Origin: Ricordea florida
Lineage: Eukaryota; Cnidaria; Anthozoa; Corallimorpharia; Ricordeidae
Assembly: GCA_949710005.1 (NCBI GenBank)
Contig: OX453279.1
Span: 9,188,378-9,252,377, forward strand
Direction: 5' to 3'
Length of the DNA: 64,000 nt
Numbering within the stretch: the stretch's first letter is position 1; the number at the start of each line of letters is the position of its first letter. This document shows positions 29,057 to 40,892 of the stretch, in pieces. The notes beneath the pieces were generated by a model that was not told the DNA's origin, did no database searches, and saw nothing but the letters and a program-made list of their open reading frames with translations. Position numbers and translations under genes: made by a program.

Positions 29057-29770
29057 TCAACTTGTCCTAGACAACTTCCCAAAGGTTCTTTCAAATACTT
29101 GTTCAATAGCAATTTCTCCGTTCTTCGGCAAACGTCTTGTTCCGATTCCCGTAAAATTCAAAGAGAGCTTCGGTATTGCCTTGCAACACAAGAACCTTTT
29201 CTCACTATAGTCATATCGCTGCCAAGAACTGTTTACCAAATCAAACACATATACAGGCTTACGATCGTCTACAGCCATTTGAACGGCCCAGCCCGTACCG
29301 CCTTCCACTGTACTACGAGTTGCACTCAATCGACCAACCGCGTACACGCCATTTGTGTCCTTCACTTGGTGCCAGTTACGGCGAAGTAAATTATTTACAA
29401 ACGTTTTGCTCGCAGGAAAACGCCTTTTTAGAGTTCTGTTTGCGAAATGTAAGTATTCATCAGCTTTTTTCAGTTGTTCTTCGCAAAGAACAACTCTAGC
29501 ACTATTTTTGCCGCCGTGTGACTCGAATGAAAATGCCTTCACCCGTACACCGAATTTGGCGCCTAATTTTTGCCAGTACATGTCACTTCCTGATGCTCCA
29601 CCAGAAAAGAGCGTATAATGCCGTGGATTTCTCATGTAGCTTTCCTCTGCACTTTCCAAAGTTTCTTCTAGACAAATGAGCTCGTTATCGTCAAGATCAA
29701 AGTCATCAAAATCGAGAAAATTCTCCTCTATAAAGGGCTCAAACTGCTCCGCTTTCTGACCATCCGCCAT
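29057..29770 (-). CDS. SLOG (Rossmann-like nucleotide-binding) domain protein, intact copy
   Basis: 237 residues, single exon. Acidic N-terminus (about 1-45), then a domain starting RHYTLFSGGASGSDMYWQKL. The FSGGASGSD loop is the glycine-rich phosphate-binding signature of the SLOG superfamily (DprA/LOG-like). A second conserved site is STVEGGTGWAVQMAVDDRKPVYVFD, and TGIGTRRLP closes the fold. SLOG proteins bind or process nucleotide-derived ligands or DNA; the substrate here is unknown. It points towards the PRTase gene, end to end. A SINE-like fragment lies just before its start. Confidence 0.65.
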   Translation of the reverse strand: MADGQKAEQFEPFIEENFLDFDDFDLDDNELICLEETLESAEESYMRNPRHYTLFSGGASGSDMYWQKLGAKFGVRVKAFSFESHGGKNSARVVLCEEQLKKADEYLHFANRTLKRRFPASKTFVNNLLRRNWHQVKDTNGVYAVGRLSATRSTVEGGTGWAVQMAVDDRKPVYVFDLVNSSWQRYDYSEKRFLCCKAIPKLSLNFTGIGTRRLPKNGEIAIEQVFERTFGKLSRTS

Positions 29771-29774
29771 TTTT

Positions 29775-29850
29775 CGCGAGCTCTTCCCAGGTCCTCCCAG
29801 GCTTAGAAGGGTTCTTACTCTTGGGGAACTGAGGAGACTGTTTCAAAAAT
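29775..29850 (+). repeat. SINE 3'-end fragment next to the SLOG start
   Basis: GCTCTTCCCAGGTCCTCCCAGG followed by TTGGGGAACTGAGGAGAC matches the 3' part of the SINE at 26797-27250. It lies between the SLOG start codon and its upstream region, where homology with copy 2 stops. Confidence 0.55.
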
Positions 29851-31028
29851 TCGTATTTTTAGAATATTTTGCGTTGTTTGTTACGATAATATTTGTAATA
29901 TTTACTATAATTGCGAGTCTTCCATTCTAACTGATTAGAAACGGTAACAGGAGTCACCCCTAATGGAAGGAATGGCCGAACACATGAGCCCAGCCGAACA
30001 GCGGGAAAACGGAACGACGCAATCGGTGAAACAGCAGAAATTCCTCCAAATCCTAAATAAAGGGACGGCGAAAATTGCTCTAAATCTTATGCCCTTCAGT
30101 CTTCAAGACCTTTTGGTTTATTTTCCATCAAAAATGTTTTCTTCCACCGGGTTAACAGCGTGTAATTGAAGCGATGTCTCAGGGTCTACACATAATTGAA
30201 TGCAAGAGTGGAAATTTTCTGTTGAATTTGTTTTTTAGCGGGACTCCCACGCGCGCGAAGCGCGAAGCGCGCGTGGGGGGCAGAGCCCCATACTCATGGA
30301 ATATGGTCAACCTCTTTTCTTTTGGTTGTCACGTGACTGACCGAGCGTACGTACGTATGTGTCTACAGATTGTACGGGTAGGGTAGGGGAGACTGTCAAA
30401 AGGAAGGGAGGGGTATCTCAGGCTTGTCTTGGCAAATCCACATCTTTATATTGGACATTCACAATATGGTCAATTGACAGCTGTCAAAACGGGATAGCCA
30501 CTGACCAGCATCACATGACCATATTGTGGGCTCATGTGTCAACTCATCGAGGTGACGTGATTTATTTGGAAGCTGTTCTGGTAGCCCGCGTATTTTTGGC
30601 GGGAAATTGCGTTGACGACTGAAAAAGAAATTTTCAGTTCATTGTCTTTTTGAGACACAATATTACTACTCTACACAGTTATTCTTGCGATTTTTGCGAT
30701 ATTTGTTAGTGATTTTCTGACATAACTTTTCTCAATTATTTCTTTTGCGACAATTGCGAAAAACATTTGCTAACAAATTTTTGCTAACAAGATCGATCCT
30801 GGACATATCTCGAGACGAGTTTTGAAGGCTTTGTCCATGTGCGTCTGAAACAGCGATCTGCTGGGCCCTTTTCGTGGTTCGCCTTCGCAAGTTTTCTTCA
30901 TTTTTAGCTCACGTCGCGTTTGGGGCCATTTAAAGGATGGACTTTTTGTCGTTTTCTTTCCTCTTTAATTTTCAAACGTCGAAATGACTCTTGCTGTTGC
31001 CTAGACCACTCTATCGAACTCTATTTTC
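29851..31028. other. single-copy spacer between duplication copies
   Basis: No confirmed gene. A short plus-strand frame at 29963-30166 is protein-like only in its first part. A GC-rich hairpin lies at 30249-30281 (CCCACGCGCGC / GCGCGCGTGGG arms). Confidence 0.4.
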
Positions 31029-31259
31029 CTAAGAAACTCCTGGAACTTTATTGTAGCAGGACCTGGACATACATGGCGGGAAATCATTGTTAATGGCAAC
31101 TTCTAATCCAAAAAATCTTTCCAGGGCGGAAATATTTTTTTCTTTTGATGCCTTTTCACCAAATAGATGTAGCGGGTGATTCTTAAATATTATGTTTTCG
31201 TTGCAGGTTCGACAAACTCGCGTAACTACTTTTGTTGGCGGTATCGGGAGTTCTACCAT
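31029..31259 (-). CDS. first exon of a zinc-finger-type gene
   Basis: The frame begins at an ATG (31259) and shows CRTCNENI...LHLFGEK...LERFFGLEV...FPPCMSRSCYNKV. The two CxxC-like pairs about 40 residues apart, with a LFG motif, resemble a treble-clef N-terminal domain (ZAD-like). Later exons are not identified and the exon end is uncertain. The gene is divergent from the PRTase gene; the two ATGs are about 255 bp apart. Confidence 0.45.
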   Translation of the reverse strand: MVELPIPPTKVVTRVCRTCNENIIFKNHPLHLFGEKASKEKNISALERFFGLEVAINNDFPPCMSRSCYNKVPGVS

Positions 31260-31514
31260 GCTTTTGCTTGTGATGCGAGTGATCTAAACTTCCGGTTGTT
31301 GTGCTTTTGTCTTTCAACAGCCAATGAAAATTCGTGTTCAAATCCATCTGGCCAGGGGTCCCGATTACTCGCGCATGACAAAAGGGACCCCTGGGGACGA
31401 GGCTGTAAAGGTCCCTGTTCCTGTCTCTCCGCGGACGCGTCACGTGATCACATTAAACCAATAATCGGAGAAAATTTAATGGTGCGAAGCGGCAACACCC
31501 AAAGTCAAATAATT

Positions 31515-31708
31515 ATGGCTGCAAGGGACCAAAATCGAAGAAGGCACATTTTGATCTTCAGCAGAAAATGTATTTTCGATTCCTCGTCTGAGGTAAAGAA
31601 AGAATTGGACGATGAACTTGAAAAGCTTTCCCTGAGTTACGAATTATACTTTATTTCGCATGTAAGAGGCTTTGAAGACTACTCTCCGTTTAAAACGTTT
31701 TGTGTACG
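31515..31708 (+). CDS. PRTase-like gene, exon 1 (intact copy 2)
   Basis: Begins MAARDQNRRRHILIFSRK and ends at a CG|GTAAGT donor (31708/31709). The 194 nt leave two bases, which join the first base of exon 2. Copy 1 retains only the last part of this exon. The ATG sits in a short intergenic region shared with a divergent gene. Confidence 0.7.
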
Positions 31709-34700
31709 GTAAGTGCCGTCTTTCTTAACAAATTAAACTAACATCGACCACATTTCCAAAGTAACCCATACTTAACACAGCATGCACAATCGACTATGTG
31801 TTTAGCGGACAAACAGTGCAAAATGAAATAAGAGCATAATTTCAAACACGTTAAGAGCTCTAGAAGCATTTTTGTCAATTAGCTAAAGCTGATTCAAATT
31901 TCTGAATACTCAATCTTTCGAAACTTGCGCTTCTCTGAACAAGATTCGTTTTCCACCTTGGATTTGCTTAGGTTCATGATAGACCCTGAACTTGTAACAA
32001 AATAAACATTAATGGAGGCTACATGTACATGTATGTCTACTCTACACCAGGTATAGCTGCAGCTTATCTTGTCGACATGGAATTAATACTCGATGCTTTT
32101 TATACGAACAATTCAGTAGTTCTGTCCTCGTATACCGGTACACAAGGGCCAATACATTTAAAGACCAAACAATACATTACAGCTAAACAGTGACTCCCAA
32201 ACAAAGAAACCACAATGGTTATTCCCTCGTGTACCGATATACAAGGACAGCCAATTCAATTAAGTCCTGAACCGGAGCAAGTTATTCACATAGGTGATGG
32301 TATAATGTACCGGGGTGGCTGTCAAGGTGTTGGAGTTCAAGGTATACAGATACTATGAACTATGCTGCATTGTTTCTTTTGGACGCATTTTCAACTTGTC
32401 ATACAAGGAATTTGCATGGCCTAACATTGGACTGGATATTCTCGTTCGATTTATGATGTGCAGTGAGTCACATAAGACAAAATCTGAGTGTGTCAAGGAA
32501 CAGAGTTGAGAAGGGGCATTAGACAACAGCGAGGAAAGAGAAGATAGAAAATCAATTTATGACAGAATGAGATAAATAGAAGCTGACTGACAATCCCAGT
32601 GAACAATTTTATTAAGTTCCTTCCATTAAGAAACCACAGAAACGTCTAATTTAGTGGTCTCCAGCCCTCTCCTAGTTGTTTGCTTCTACTATTGGGTTGG
32701 AAACATGTTTACAGTGCTCCAAAATATGTTGCCAAAAACCTATATATGGTATAGGATTCAATTTCAGTGCTTTCAATAAGATTTGAAGCAGGTGGCTACC
32801 TGATGTTAACACCCAGCAAAGTTGACTAAAGTTCCTTTAAATTATTTGTTCATGATCACATTGACACAAGAAATATAGCCAGCGATTTGGACGAGAACAC
32901 CCGCTGAAGCTCTGGCAAGAGCAGTGCATTGAAACAAACTAGTGTTTGGTGTGTGAAGGACCTATCAAGTATGGTTTTGTGCCAGCACAAATTCTCTTTG
33001 GTATAATGTAGACATGATAGCTGAAGAAAAGTGCTATACTATACCTTTATTATATCTCTCAGTTAGTATGCATGCTGTGGTTGATCAGTTTAGCTGGCCA
33101 TACTTCATTGTACGGCCCGCTAGATTCGAAAATATGTTTTGGTCACCAAAATGTCTCCAGAAATATAATAAATATCTTACAAACCTCGTTTTCTCTGTCT
33201 GTACTGTAAGTTACGTATCCTCGTTTTTGCCAAAGGGCGTGGGCCAAAAATCAGAGCGGAAAAAACTCAGTCCGTAACTTACAGTACGGACCTCAAACTT
33301 AGTAAGAGGCATGTACTGCACTTTGTTCTTGTAGAACAATTGAACACCACAGTAAGCTATGTCTTCTCTATGCCAGATTTTACTTATGCCTACCAAAAAA
33401 CACTGTGGGTACATTTTTGGGCTAGATATCCATGTCACCCCAAACTGATACTTCACTACGCGTGCACAGTAGCCACACTATTTTGTTCTTTAAAAACAAG
33501 AAATCTTTACTTGTGCATTTCCCTAGACAATATAACTACAGTATGCATAATGAAGTGTATGTGGGCTGATGCAGAAACCTAACCCCCTTTTGTTTACCGC
33601 TGCTGGAATGCACAAATTTATATAAAGTGAATGATCCTTCATCATTTTGGTTTTTTCAATGTGAACACTGCTATCTGAACTGCAATGTAAGTCAACAACT
33701 GATAGAGAGGATTGGAAACTACCAAAGCTGAAGTTTCATTTGTTCTATTGGAGTTGTCATTTGGCTTGTTATTGTATCATTCTGTGATGATAATTTCTTT
33801 TATCGTCTTGTTCTTCAGTCGCTCTTGTCCAATACCCCTGCATATCAAAGAAGATTAGATCTAACCCATAGTGGGAGACCATGACAACTCCTCCCTTGGC
33901 TGCCATGTTGAAAACTCACAAAATAAGCAATTAATTGTAGGATGGTTCATAGTGTTTGTTATTTCCAAAATATTATTGACAAGAGAATACAAATAAAGTT
34001 CATGAAGTCCAAATTTTCACCACAACTTTTGTCATTATTGTTATTTATTTATTTTTTTTAAAAAATGCTCTTCTGGCTGATGCCAGAAGCAGATTACATC
34101 ATTCTTTCATTGAAAATCGGATGGCTCAGTCTCCTTGGTGAAAAGAACTCCAGCACAGAAACGTCAAATTATAACATTGCTGCTGGGGGCAAAGAAAAAA
34201 CGCCTTAACAGTATTTCTATTTACTTGACATCTGCAGCACATAATATGTAAAGAGAAGATTGTTCATAGTCAATACCTAAGAAGTAGATAGATGTAAAAG
34301 TGTTAAATGCTACTAGTTCATTCAGCAATAAATGGGTATCATTAAGACTTAAAATCTTACGGCTAATCATATCACTGACATTGTCACATGATTTTCAGCT
34401 ATTTAAGCCGTGGTGAGGTGGTTAGAGCATTTATTAAAAATGAAACTTCTGATGCCAGTGTGACTGTCATTATTTGTGGTGCTGTTGATGAGGATATGTA
34501 CCTTGCAGCATCAACCAAGTCATTCCTCATCACTTCGATGAACTGGTCTCCCACATGGGCTAACGATACAGATGGCAAAGATGGTGTTATTAAATATGGT
34601 GTTCCAGCACCTTCGCCAAGGAAGTTGAGTGCTATACTTAACGTAATGACCAACCAGAGCAATTGGTATTACTCATGTACCTTTGATGATCCTGTGCCAG

Positions 34701-35548
34701 TAAAAATTGTTTCGCTGTGTTATGCAAACACAAGAACAGCTGATGTGAGCACAGATGAGAAGGATGTGGCTGAACAATTTCAGGCTATTCTAAAAGATGG
34801 AGATCGGAATGAGGCAGTAAAGAAAGCTCTGTATTGCCATCTCATGTCAGGTGAGAGTGAGATTAAAATTGTTTGCATATCTTTGTTTCTGTTGTGGTTC
34901 AATATTTCATCCCTTAGCCATTCGGTGTACAGAGGGGTGGTTGGGGTGGGGGAGAGGAGCAATATGTTACATAGAACATCCACACAGTTTTAGGTTTTTC
35001 ACGTGTATTTGTTGCCAACTGAACATAAGATTATCTCTTCACAGCTTTTTATTACTCAATTCCCTTGCACAAGGTTTTCGCTTATGTCATATGACATCTA
35101 CGAGGATGTCCAGTCCTTTGCCGCGCGAACACCTAACACCTAACATAAATTCCTCCAGGGAACAACGTAATTTCATTACTTAACAAGTGCATGTTCTGTG
35201 TTCTCCTAACCTGGCTTATTCCCCTTCAATAAAAGTACAAGTTTGTTCCCTAATTTTTGTTCCCTTGTTCCTTGCAATTTAGCCAGAGGTTCCCTAGTTT
35301 ACCCGAAAAACTTTGAAAATATATTCCTGGTGTTTCCTAAAAAAAATATATTTTTTTTTCTGTTTCCTTGTTCCCCTGTCAAACCTTTGGGAGGGGCTCA
35401 TCCTTGGCTTAATTTTAATTTCCCTTTATTTTAAACTCATTATAATACCTTACCATACTCAAAGGCAAAGAAAAATGGAATTTAAACCAAGTCTGAAATT
35501 GATATCACAACAAAAATTGCCTTGTTAGTGTACAGGTAAGTGTTTCAG
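31677..35548 (+). repeat. host segmental duplication, copy 2, part A
   Basis: Counterpart of 18480-22325. Begins within PRTase exon 1 and ends at the T-tract holding the Helentron-like insertion. Confidence 0.9.
34399..34850 (+). CDS. PRTase-like gene, exon 2 (intact copy 2)
   Basis: Flanked by TTTTCAG before and GTGAGA after. 452 nt, open throughout. Encodes a region with SVTVIICGAVDEDMY and PSPRKLSAILNVMTNQSNW; no separate domain recognised. It joins exon 3 in phase across a roughly 19.5-kb intron that now includes the Helentron-like insertion and Polinton 2. Confidence 0.7.
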
Positions 35549-35676
35549 TTTTTTAGTCGGGCTGTGGCGGCCCGACTTTAGTTTTACCTTTTCTTCAATC
35601 TATCAGTCTATCTGGCAACGTCGCATATAGTCCCCCATGATGCTTTTCAAACTCGACCAAAATGGTATGATCATAA

Positions 35677-35877
35677 ATGTCGGAAAAATTACCTGCTAAG
35701 ACGCTCAACTTACATACAAATGCACACGCCGTCCTTGATAAACCGACACTAAAAGATGTCTATGAGCGTACATTTCGACCCGGGTTGTTTCAAGGACTCT
35801 CTAGCAATTCTAACATGTTCAAACGAGTTCGAAGACGTCCGCCACATTGGAAAACAACAACCTACAGTATAATGTAA
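35677..35877 (+). CDS. small hypothetical ORF in the Helentron-like left part
   Basis: 66 residues with an Arg-rich stretch (FKRVRRRPPHWK). Not recognised. It may be a remnant or a captured exon; AATGTAAGT, resembling a splice donor, lies at its end. Confidence 0.25.
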   Translation: MSEKLPAKTLNLHTNAHAVLDKPTLKDVYERTFRPGLFQGLSSNSNMFKRVRRRPPHWKTTTYSIM

Positions 35878-36415
35878 GTCATGAGGACACCAAAATAACA
35901 AACTTTTTAATATTATTTACTTGTTTTTTACTTATTGTAAGCTCGTTAAGTCTATTGAATGGTTATATTTTCGTAATAATGTTAAATAAAAAGGTGATTT
36001 TATTCAGCATTTTAGTAGTCGCTTAAGTCTTCGTCTTGCTCGTGTCGCAGCTCGTATATGTAAGAATACAACAGTCCATGAACAATGTGTTAACGTCGTT
36101 AGAAAATGATTGTAATTTGTTTGAAAAAGCTGTGCAATTGTCTGTTGATGTAAATACAATAAATAAAAATTATATGTCCAGATGAGGTCTCGATATGCAA
36201 AGTTTCTTGCTTCTGAATGTGCCGTGGAATGTGTAGTAAACAAACCTCGTGCTTAATTCAACGTGATAGCAGTAGAACCAAACAACTTGCACGTATAGTG
36301 AAGAACTAAGCAGGAATTTAAGAAAGGTCATCCGTAAGTATATTGCAAAGAAAGTACCTATGTCATCTAGAATACATTGCTATGTTAATAAAAGTGGTTT
36401 TCACTCAACACATTG

Positions 36416-36655
36416 AGAGAGAGGGAAACCACAGATACGGGGACAAAAAATTACAAAAAAAATTGTTCAAGGATTTATCAGAAAATTAAACAGAGATTTT
36501 TTTCCCGTTTACAAAAGTATCCGCAAATCCGCAAAATTAATCAAAGATTTATCAGAAAATTAAACAGAGATTTTTACCAAGAAAGAAAATAAAATTTTGA
36601 ATTTTTAATGTTAATTTAAAGACATAATTTATGAAAGTATAAATGGAGAATCTAC
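36416..36655 (+). repeat. left terminal inverted repeat of Polinton 2
   Basis: 240 bp against 237 at the right end. Differences seen are one T in a T-run, a 2-base gap and one A/G change. Contains two direct copies of ATTTATCAGAAAATTAAACAGAG (about 36473 and 36547), the TTTAAAGA motif and the first 13 nt of coding sequence. Confidence 0.9.
36615..36622 (+). promoter_or_regulatory. TTTAAAGA motif, polymerase gene
   Basis: 20 nt before the ATG at 36643, inside the inverted repeat. Confidence 0.55.
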
Positions 36656-39600
36656 TCAAATTGAAACTTGTGGAATTGAAATTATATGGCGAACGATACG
36701 CTATTCCAAAATGGCGAAGAATTAGAAAAGCAACACTCGCTGAAAAGTTATCTAATATTCCTAAATTCATAGAAAAGTTTAATGAAATTACTGATAATCT
36801 TACACAAGAGCAAAGACTGAGGATAATATTAAATGATGAAGAGATTCCAAAACCTGAAAATACACCAAACCAATACGAAGAATTAAATTTTATTGATGAT
36901 CCACAAACACTGGAATCAGAAGATGAAGAATGGGAAAAAATTAAACAAAATGCAAAATCTCATAAGGGACAAAAAAAGTATAATCGTGAAAAAAGCTATG
37001 AAAGAAATTATGAAAAGGAGGGTGCAAAACCAAAAAGAAAACTCGCACCTAATTTTATAAAACCTAAAAAGCAATCAAACAAAACTTTTAATTGGGGAAA
37101 TTATTCATTTAAAGTGATGAATAAAGATGAGTTTTACAAAAAGATTGAAGATTTAACCAATGAAAATATAATAAAACTTACTAATAACAAACAACCACAA
37201 CCCAAACCTAGAAAAGAGGTAAATATATCTGATATTGTGAGAGATGAATTGGTTGAAGAAGAATTCAATATAATAGAACGTGAGTCAGCATTGAATGGAT
37301 ATTTGAAATTATATAGGATAAATGGAAGGAAAGGGTATGACCCTAGAAAATATCTGAATAAAATAAAAGAAAAAGTTATAGATCTAATTAATCAGAAAAA
37401 GAAACCAATCAACGTAAAATTTATGTTAACATGTAATTTGATAAAAGAGTCTTTAGCTGAAAATCGTATTGTGGAAGAAACTGAAAGATACTTTAACTCA
37501 AATGTGGAAATAATTACTGATTCAGATGATTTACTAGAGATGTTTGATATTATGAAAAATCGTATACTAAAGGAGTATGAACAATTTTTACCCAATTCGT
37601 ATAAATTTAAATTTAACTATGTGAAAAATTTTGATATTGGTATAGTACCATACAACCCTCTTAGGGGAAGTTCATATATTCCTTTACCAAAAAAATTAGC
37701 CGCCAAACAGGGAATTATTAACCCTAAAAATTATAATGATAATGAATGTTTTAAGTGGGCAATAATGATATATATAATGATATATATAAAAAAGATGTTC
37801 ATCTGGAGAGAATAACTAAAGAAATGAGAGAAAGATCTAAGGAATTAAACTGGTCGGGAATAGAGTTTCCTGTTTCAGTGTTTGGAACAAATCATATAGA
37901 AAAGTTTGAAAGTCAAAATCCATATGGTATTAATGTTTTTTGTTATGAAGAAGGAGAGTTAAGAATAATTAAGAGAAGTAAAAAAATAGATGTAGAAAAG
38001 ATAAATTTACTTTTTTTAAAAGAGGGTGATAAAGAACATTTCTGTTTTATTAGTAATATTGGAAGGATAAATAATAAAAATTATAATAATAATGGATGTG
38101 CTCGTTTCTATTGTGATAATTGTCAAAATTCATTTTATTCAGAACAGACATTGAAAGAACATAAAATAATTTGTTATAATAATGAAGAAGTTATGATAAA
38201 AATGCCAAAGAATAAAGATGGAACCCCCATGAATATTGAATTCAATAATTTTAATAGAAAAATGAAAGTACCTTTTGGTGTATATGGAGACATTGAGTGT
38301 TTTACAGAAAAAATGGATACATGTTCTCCAGATAAAAGTAAAAGTTATACTGAAAAATATCAGAAGCATAAGCCATCAGGATACAGTTATATTACAAAAT
38401 CTTTTGATGATAAAATGTATAAACCTAGTATTAAAAGATACACCGCTAATTCCCCAGAGGATGATGTAGGAAAGAAATTTATATTATCATTAGAGAAAGA
38501 AGCCAAGAAAATTTATGAAATTATCAAATTCAGAGATAAAGAATATTATAAAAAGGTGGTTATGAGTGAAGAGGATAAAATAGATTATGAATATGCTACT
38601 CACTGCCATATTTGTGAGAATAAATTAGGAGAAGATAAGGTATTGGATCATTGTCACCTAACAGGAAAGTATAGAGGAGCAGCACATAAAAAATGTAACT
38701 TAGATTATAAAATTCCTATGTTTATTCCAGTAATAATTCACAACTTATCTAGGTATGATTCACATTTTATTATAAAGAATCTTGGATTAACAGAAGGTAA
38801 ATTAGGCTGTATACCACAAAATGAGGAAAATTATATTTATTTCAAAAAAGATGTTGTGGTAGATAGTTATATTGATAAAAAAAGTGGCAAGCCAAAACCA
38901 ATAACAATAGAATTAAGATTCATAGATTCATTTAAATTTATGCCAAGCAGTCTCAATAATTTAACTGATAACCTTACAAAATGTGGAAAGTGTGATGCAT
39001 GTAAACCGGGGGATTGTATAAGGAGATACATAAAAGATGGAAAGGTTATTCAGTATAAAGGTATTGGAAAATGCAGAGAATGTAAAAATTGTAAATTAGC
39101 TGAAAGTAAGTGTATTTCACCAACAGATGAGAAACTAACTATTACTAGAAGATATTTTAGAAAAAATACGAATATTATGATTAGAAAGGGTGTTTTCTTT
39201 TACGATCACTTTGATGGATTTGATAAAATAAATGAAACTAAACTTCCACCAAAGGATGCATTTTACTCAAAACTAAATGATGAACATATAACAGAAGATG
39301 ATTATAAACATGCTAAAAAGGTGTGGGAAACATTTAATATGAAAACAATTAGGGAATATCATGACATTTATCTAAAGTCGGATGTACTACTCTTAGCAGA
39401 TGTATTCGAAAACTTTAGAAATGTTTGTATTAAAAACTATGGATTAGATCCAGCCCGGTATTTTACTGCGCCCGGACTAGCATGGGATGCAATGTTAAAG
39501 TTAACTAAAGTGAAATTAGAGTTACTAACTGACATTGATATGTTACTTATGTTTGAACAAGGTGTGCGAGGAGGTGTTTCTCAAATATCAAATAGATATG

Positions 39601-40892
39601 CTAAAGCTAATAACCCATACATGTCAAACTTTATCTCTAACCTAATCAAATCATATATTGTATATCTCGATGCAAATAATCTATATGGTGGAGCAATGAG
39701 TGAAAAACTGCCCACACACGGTTTTAAGTGGGTGAAAGAAGAAGATCTTAAAAACTGGAGAAATATACCGGGTGTATATAAGGTTGATTTAGAATATCCT
39801 AATCATCTTCATGATTTACATAATGATTATCCTCTTGCTCCAGAGAAAATTACAGTTAATAAAGTTCAGAAATTAATCCCAAACCTTTATGATAAGAAAG
39901 AATATGTGGTTCACCATAAAAACCTAAAACTTTATGAAAGTCTTGGATTAAAAATAACAAAGATTTATAGTGGTATTACATTTGAGGAGTATGCGTGGTT
40001 AAAAACCTATATTGACGTAAATACTAATTTTAGAGCAAAGGCAGATAATGATTTTGATAAGGATTTCTTCAAACTAATGAATAACGCCGTATTTGGGAAA
40101 ACAATGGAAAATATTAGAAAAAGAGTAGAAATTCATTTGGTTAGTAATGAAAAAGATGCAAAAAAATTAACAACAAAACCTAACTTTCATCATTTTACCA
40201 TATTTTCTGAAAATTTAGCGGCCATACATATGAAGAAAACATCATTAACATTCAATAAACCTGTTTACTTGGGTATGTGTATTCTAGATTTAAGTAAAAC
40301 AATAATGTATGATTTTCATTATAATTATATAAAACCCAAATATGGAGAAAAAGCAAAATTACTTATGACAGATACAGACAGCCTTGTTTATTTTATAGAA
40401 ACAGAAGATTTTTATAAGGATATAAGTCTAGATGTTAGAGATAAGTTTGATACAAGTAACTTTCCTAAAAACCATCCATCTGGTATTGAGAGTGGTGTGA
40501 ATAAAAAAGTTATCAATATGTTTAAAGATGAAGCTGGTGGAATGATAATTAAGGAGTTTGTGGGTTTGAGAGCAAAGTTATACGCTTATCTAATGGAATA
40601 TGGTGATGAAATAAAGAAATGTAAGGGAATGAAGAAAGCAGTTATAAAAAAGAAAATAATATTTAATCATTATAAGGATTGTCTGTTTACTGGAAAACCA
40701 CAGATGTGGTTGATGAATGTAATTAGTAGCTACAAGCATGATGTTTATACAGTAACAATTAATAAAATTGCTCTATCTTCTGATGATGATAAGAGAATAA
40801 TTTGTGAAAATAAAATAGATACTTTTGCATATGGTTATTGTATTCTCAAAACAGAATCAGGTGGTAACTCTGTATCAAAAGGTACAACTTGA
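36643..40892 (+). pseudogene. protein-primed DNA polymerase B with one frameshift
   Basis: Two overlapping frames, 36643-37815 and 37755-40892, together match element 1's polymerase. The shift lies around 37757-37790, just after DNECFKWA, beside a doubled AATGATATATAT. The first part has the SAP-like head and basic linker. The second holds a C2H2-like finger (about 38105), exo I YGDIECF, the HNH (CHICE...DHCH, about 38600-38670), exo II NLSRYDSH, exo III YLKSD, A DANNLYG, B KLMNNAVFGKT and C DTDS (about 40374). A Cys-rich insert (about 38980-39115: CGKCDAC, CRECKNC) is absent from element 1. A single base error, true inactivation or recoding cannot be separated here. Confidence 0.85.

Larger units (their letters stand above)
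22326..29772 (+). repeat. host segmental duplication, copy 1, part B
   Basis: Matches 53141-59180, apart from the LINE insertion at 22511-24035 present only here and a short segment near 55510-55670 present only in copy 2. It ends within the first codons of the SLOG gene. Confidence 0.9.
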
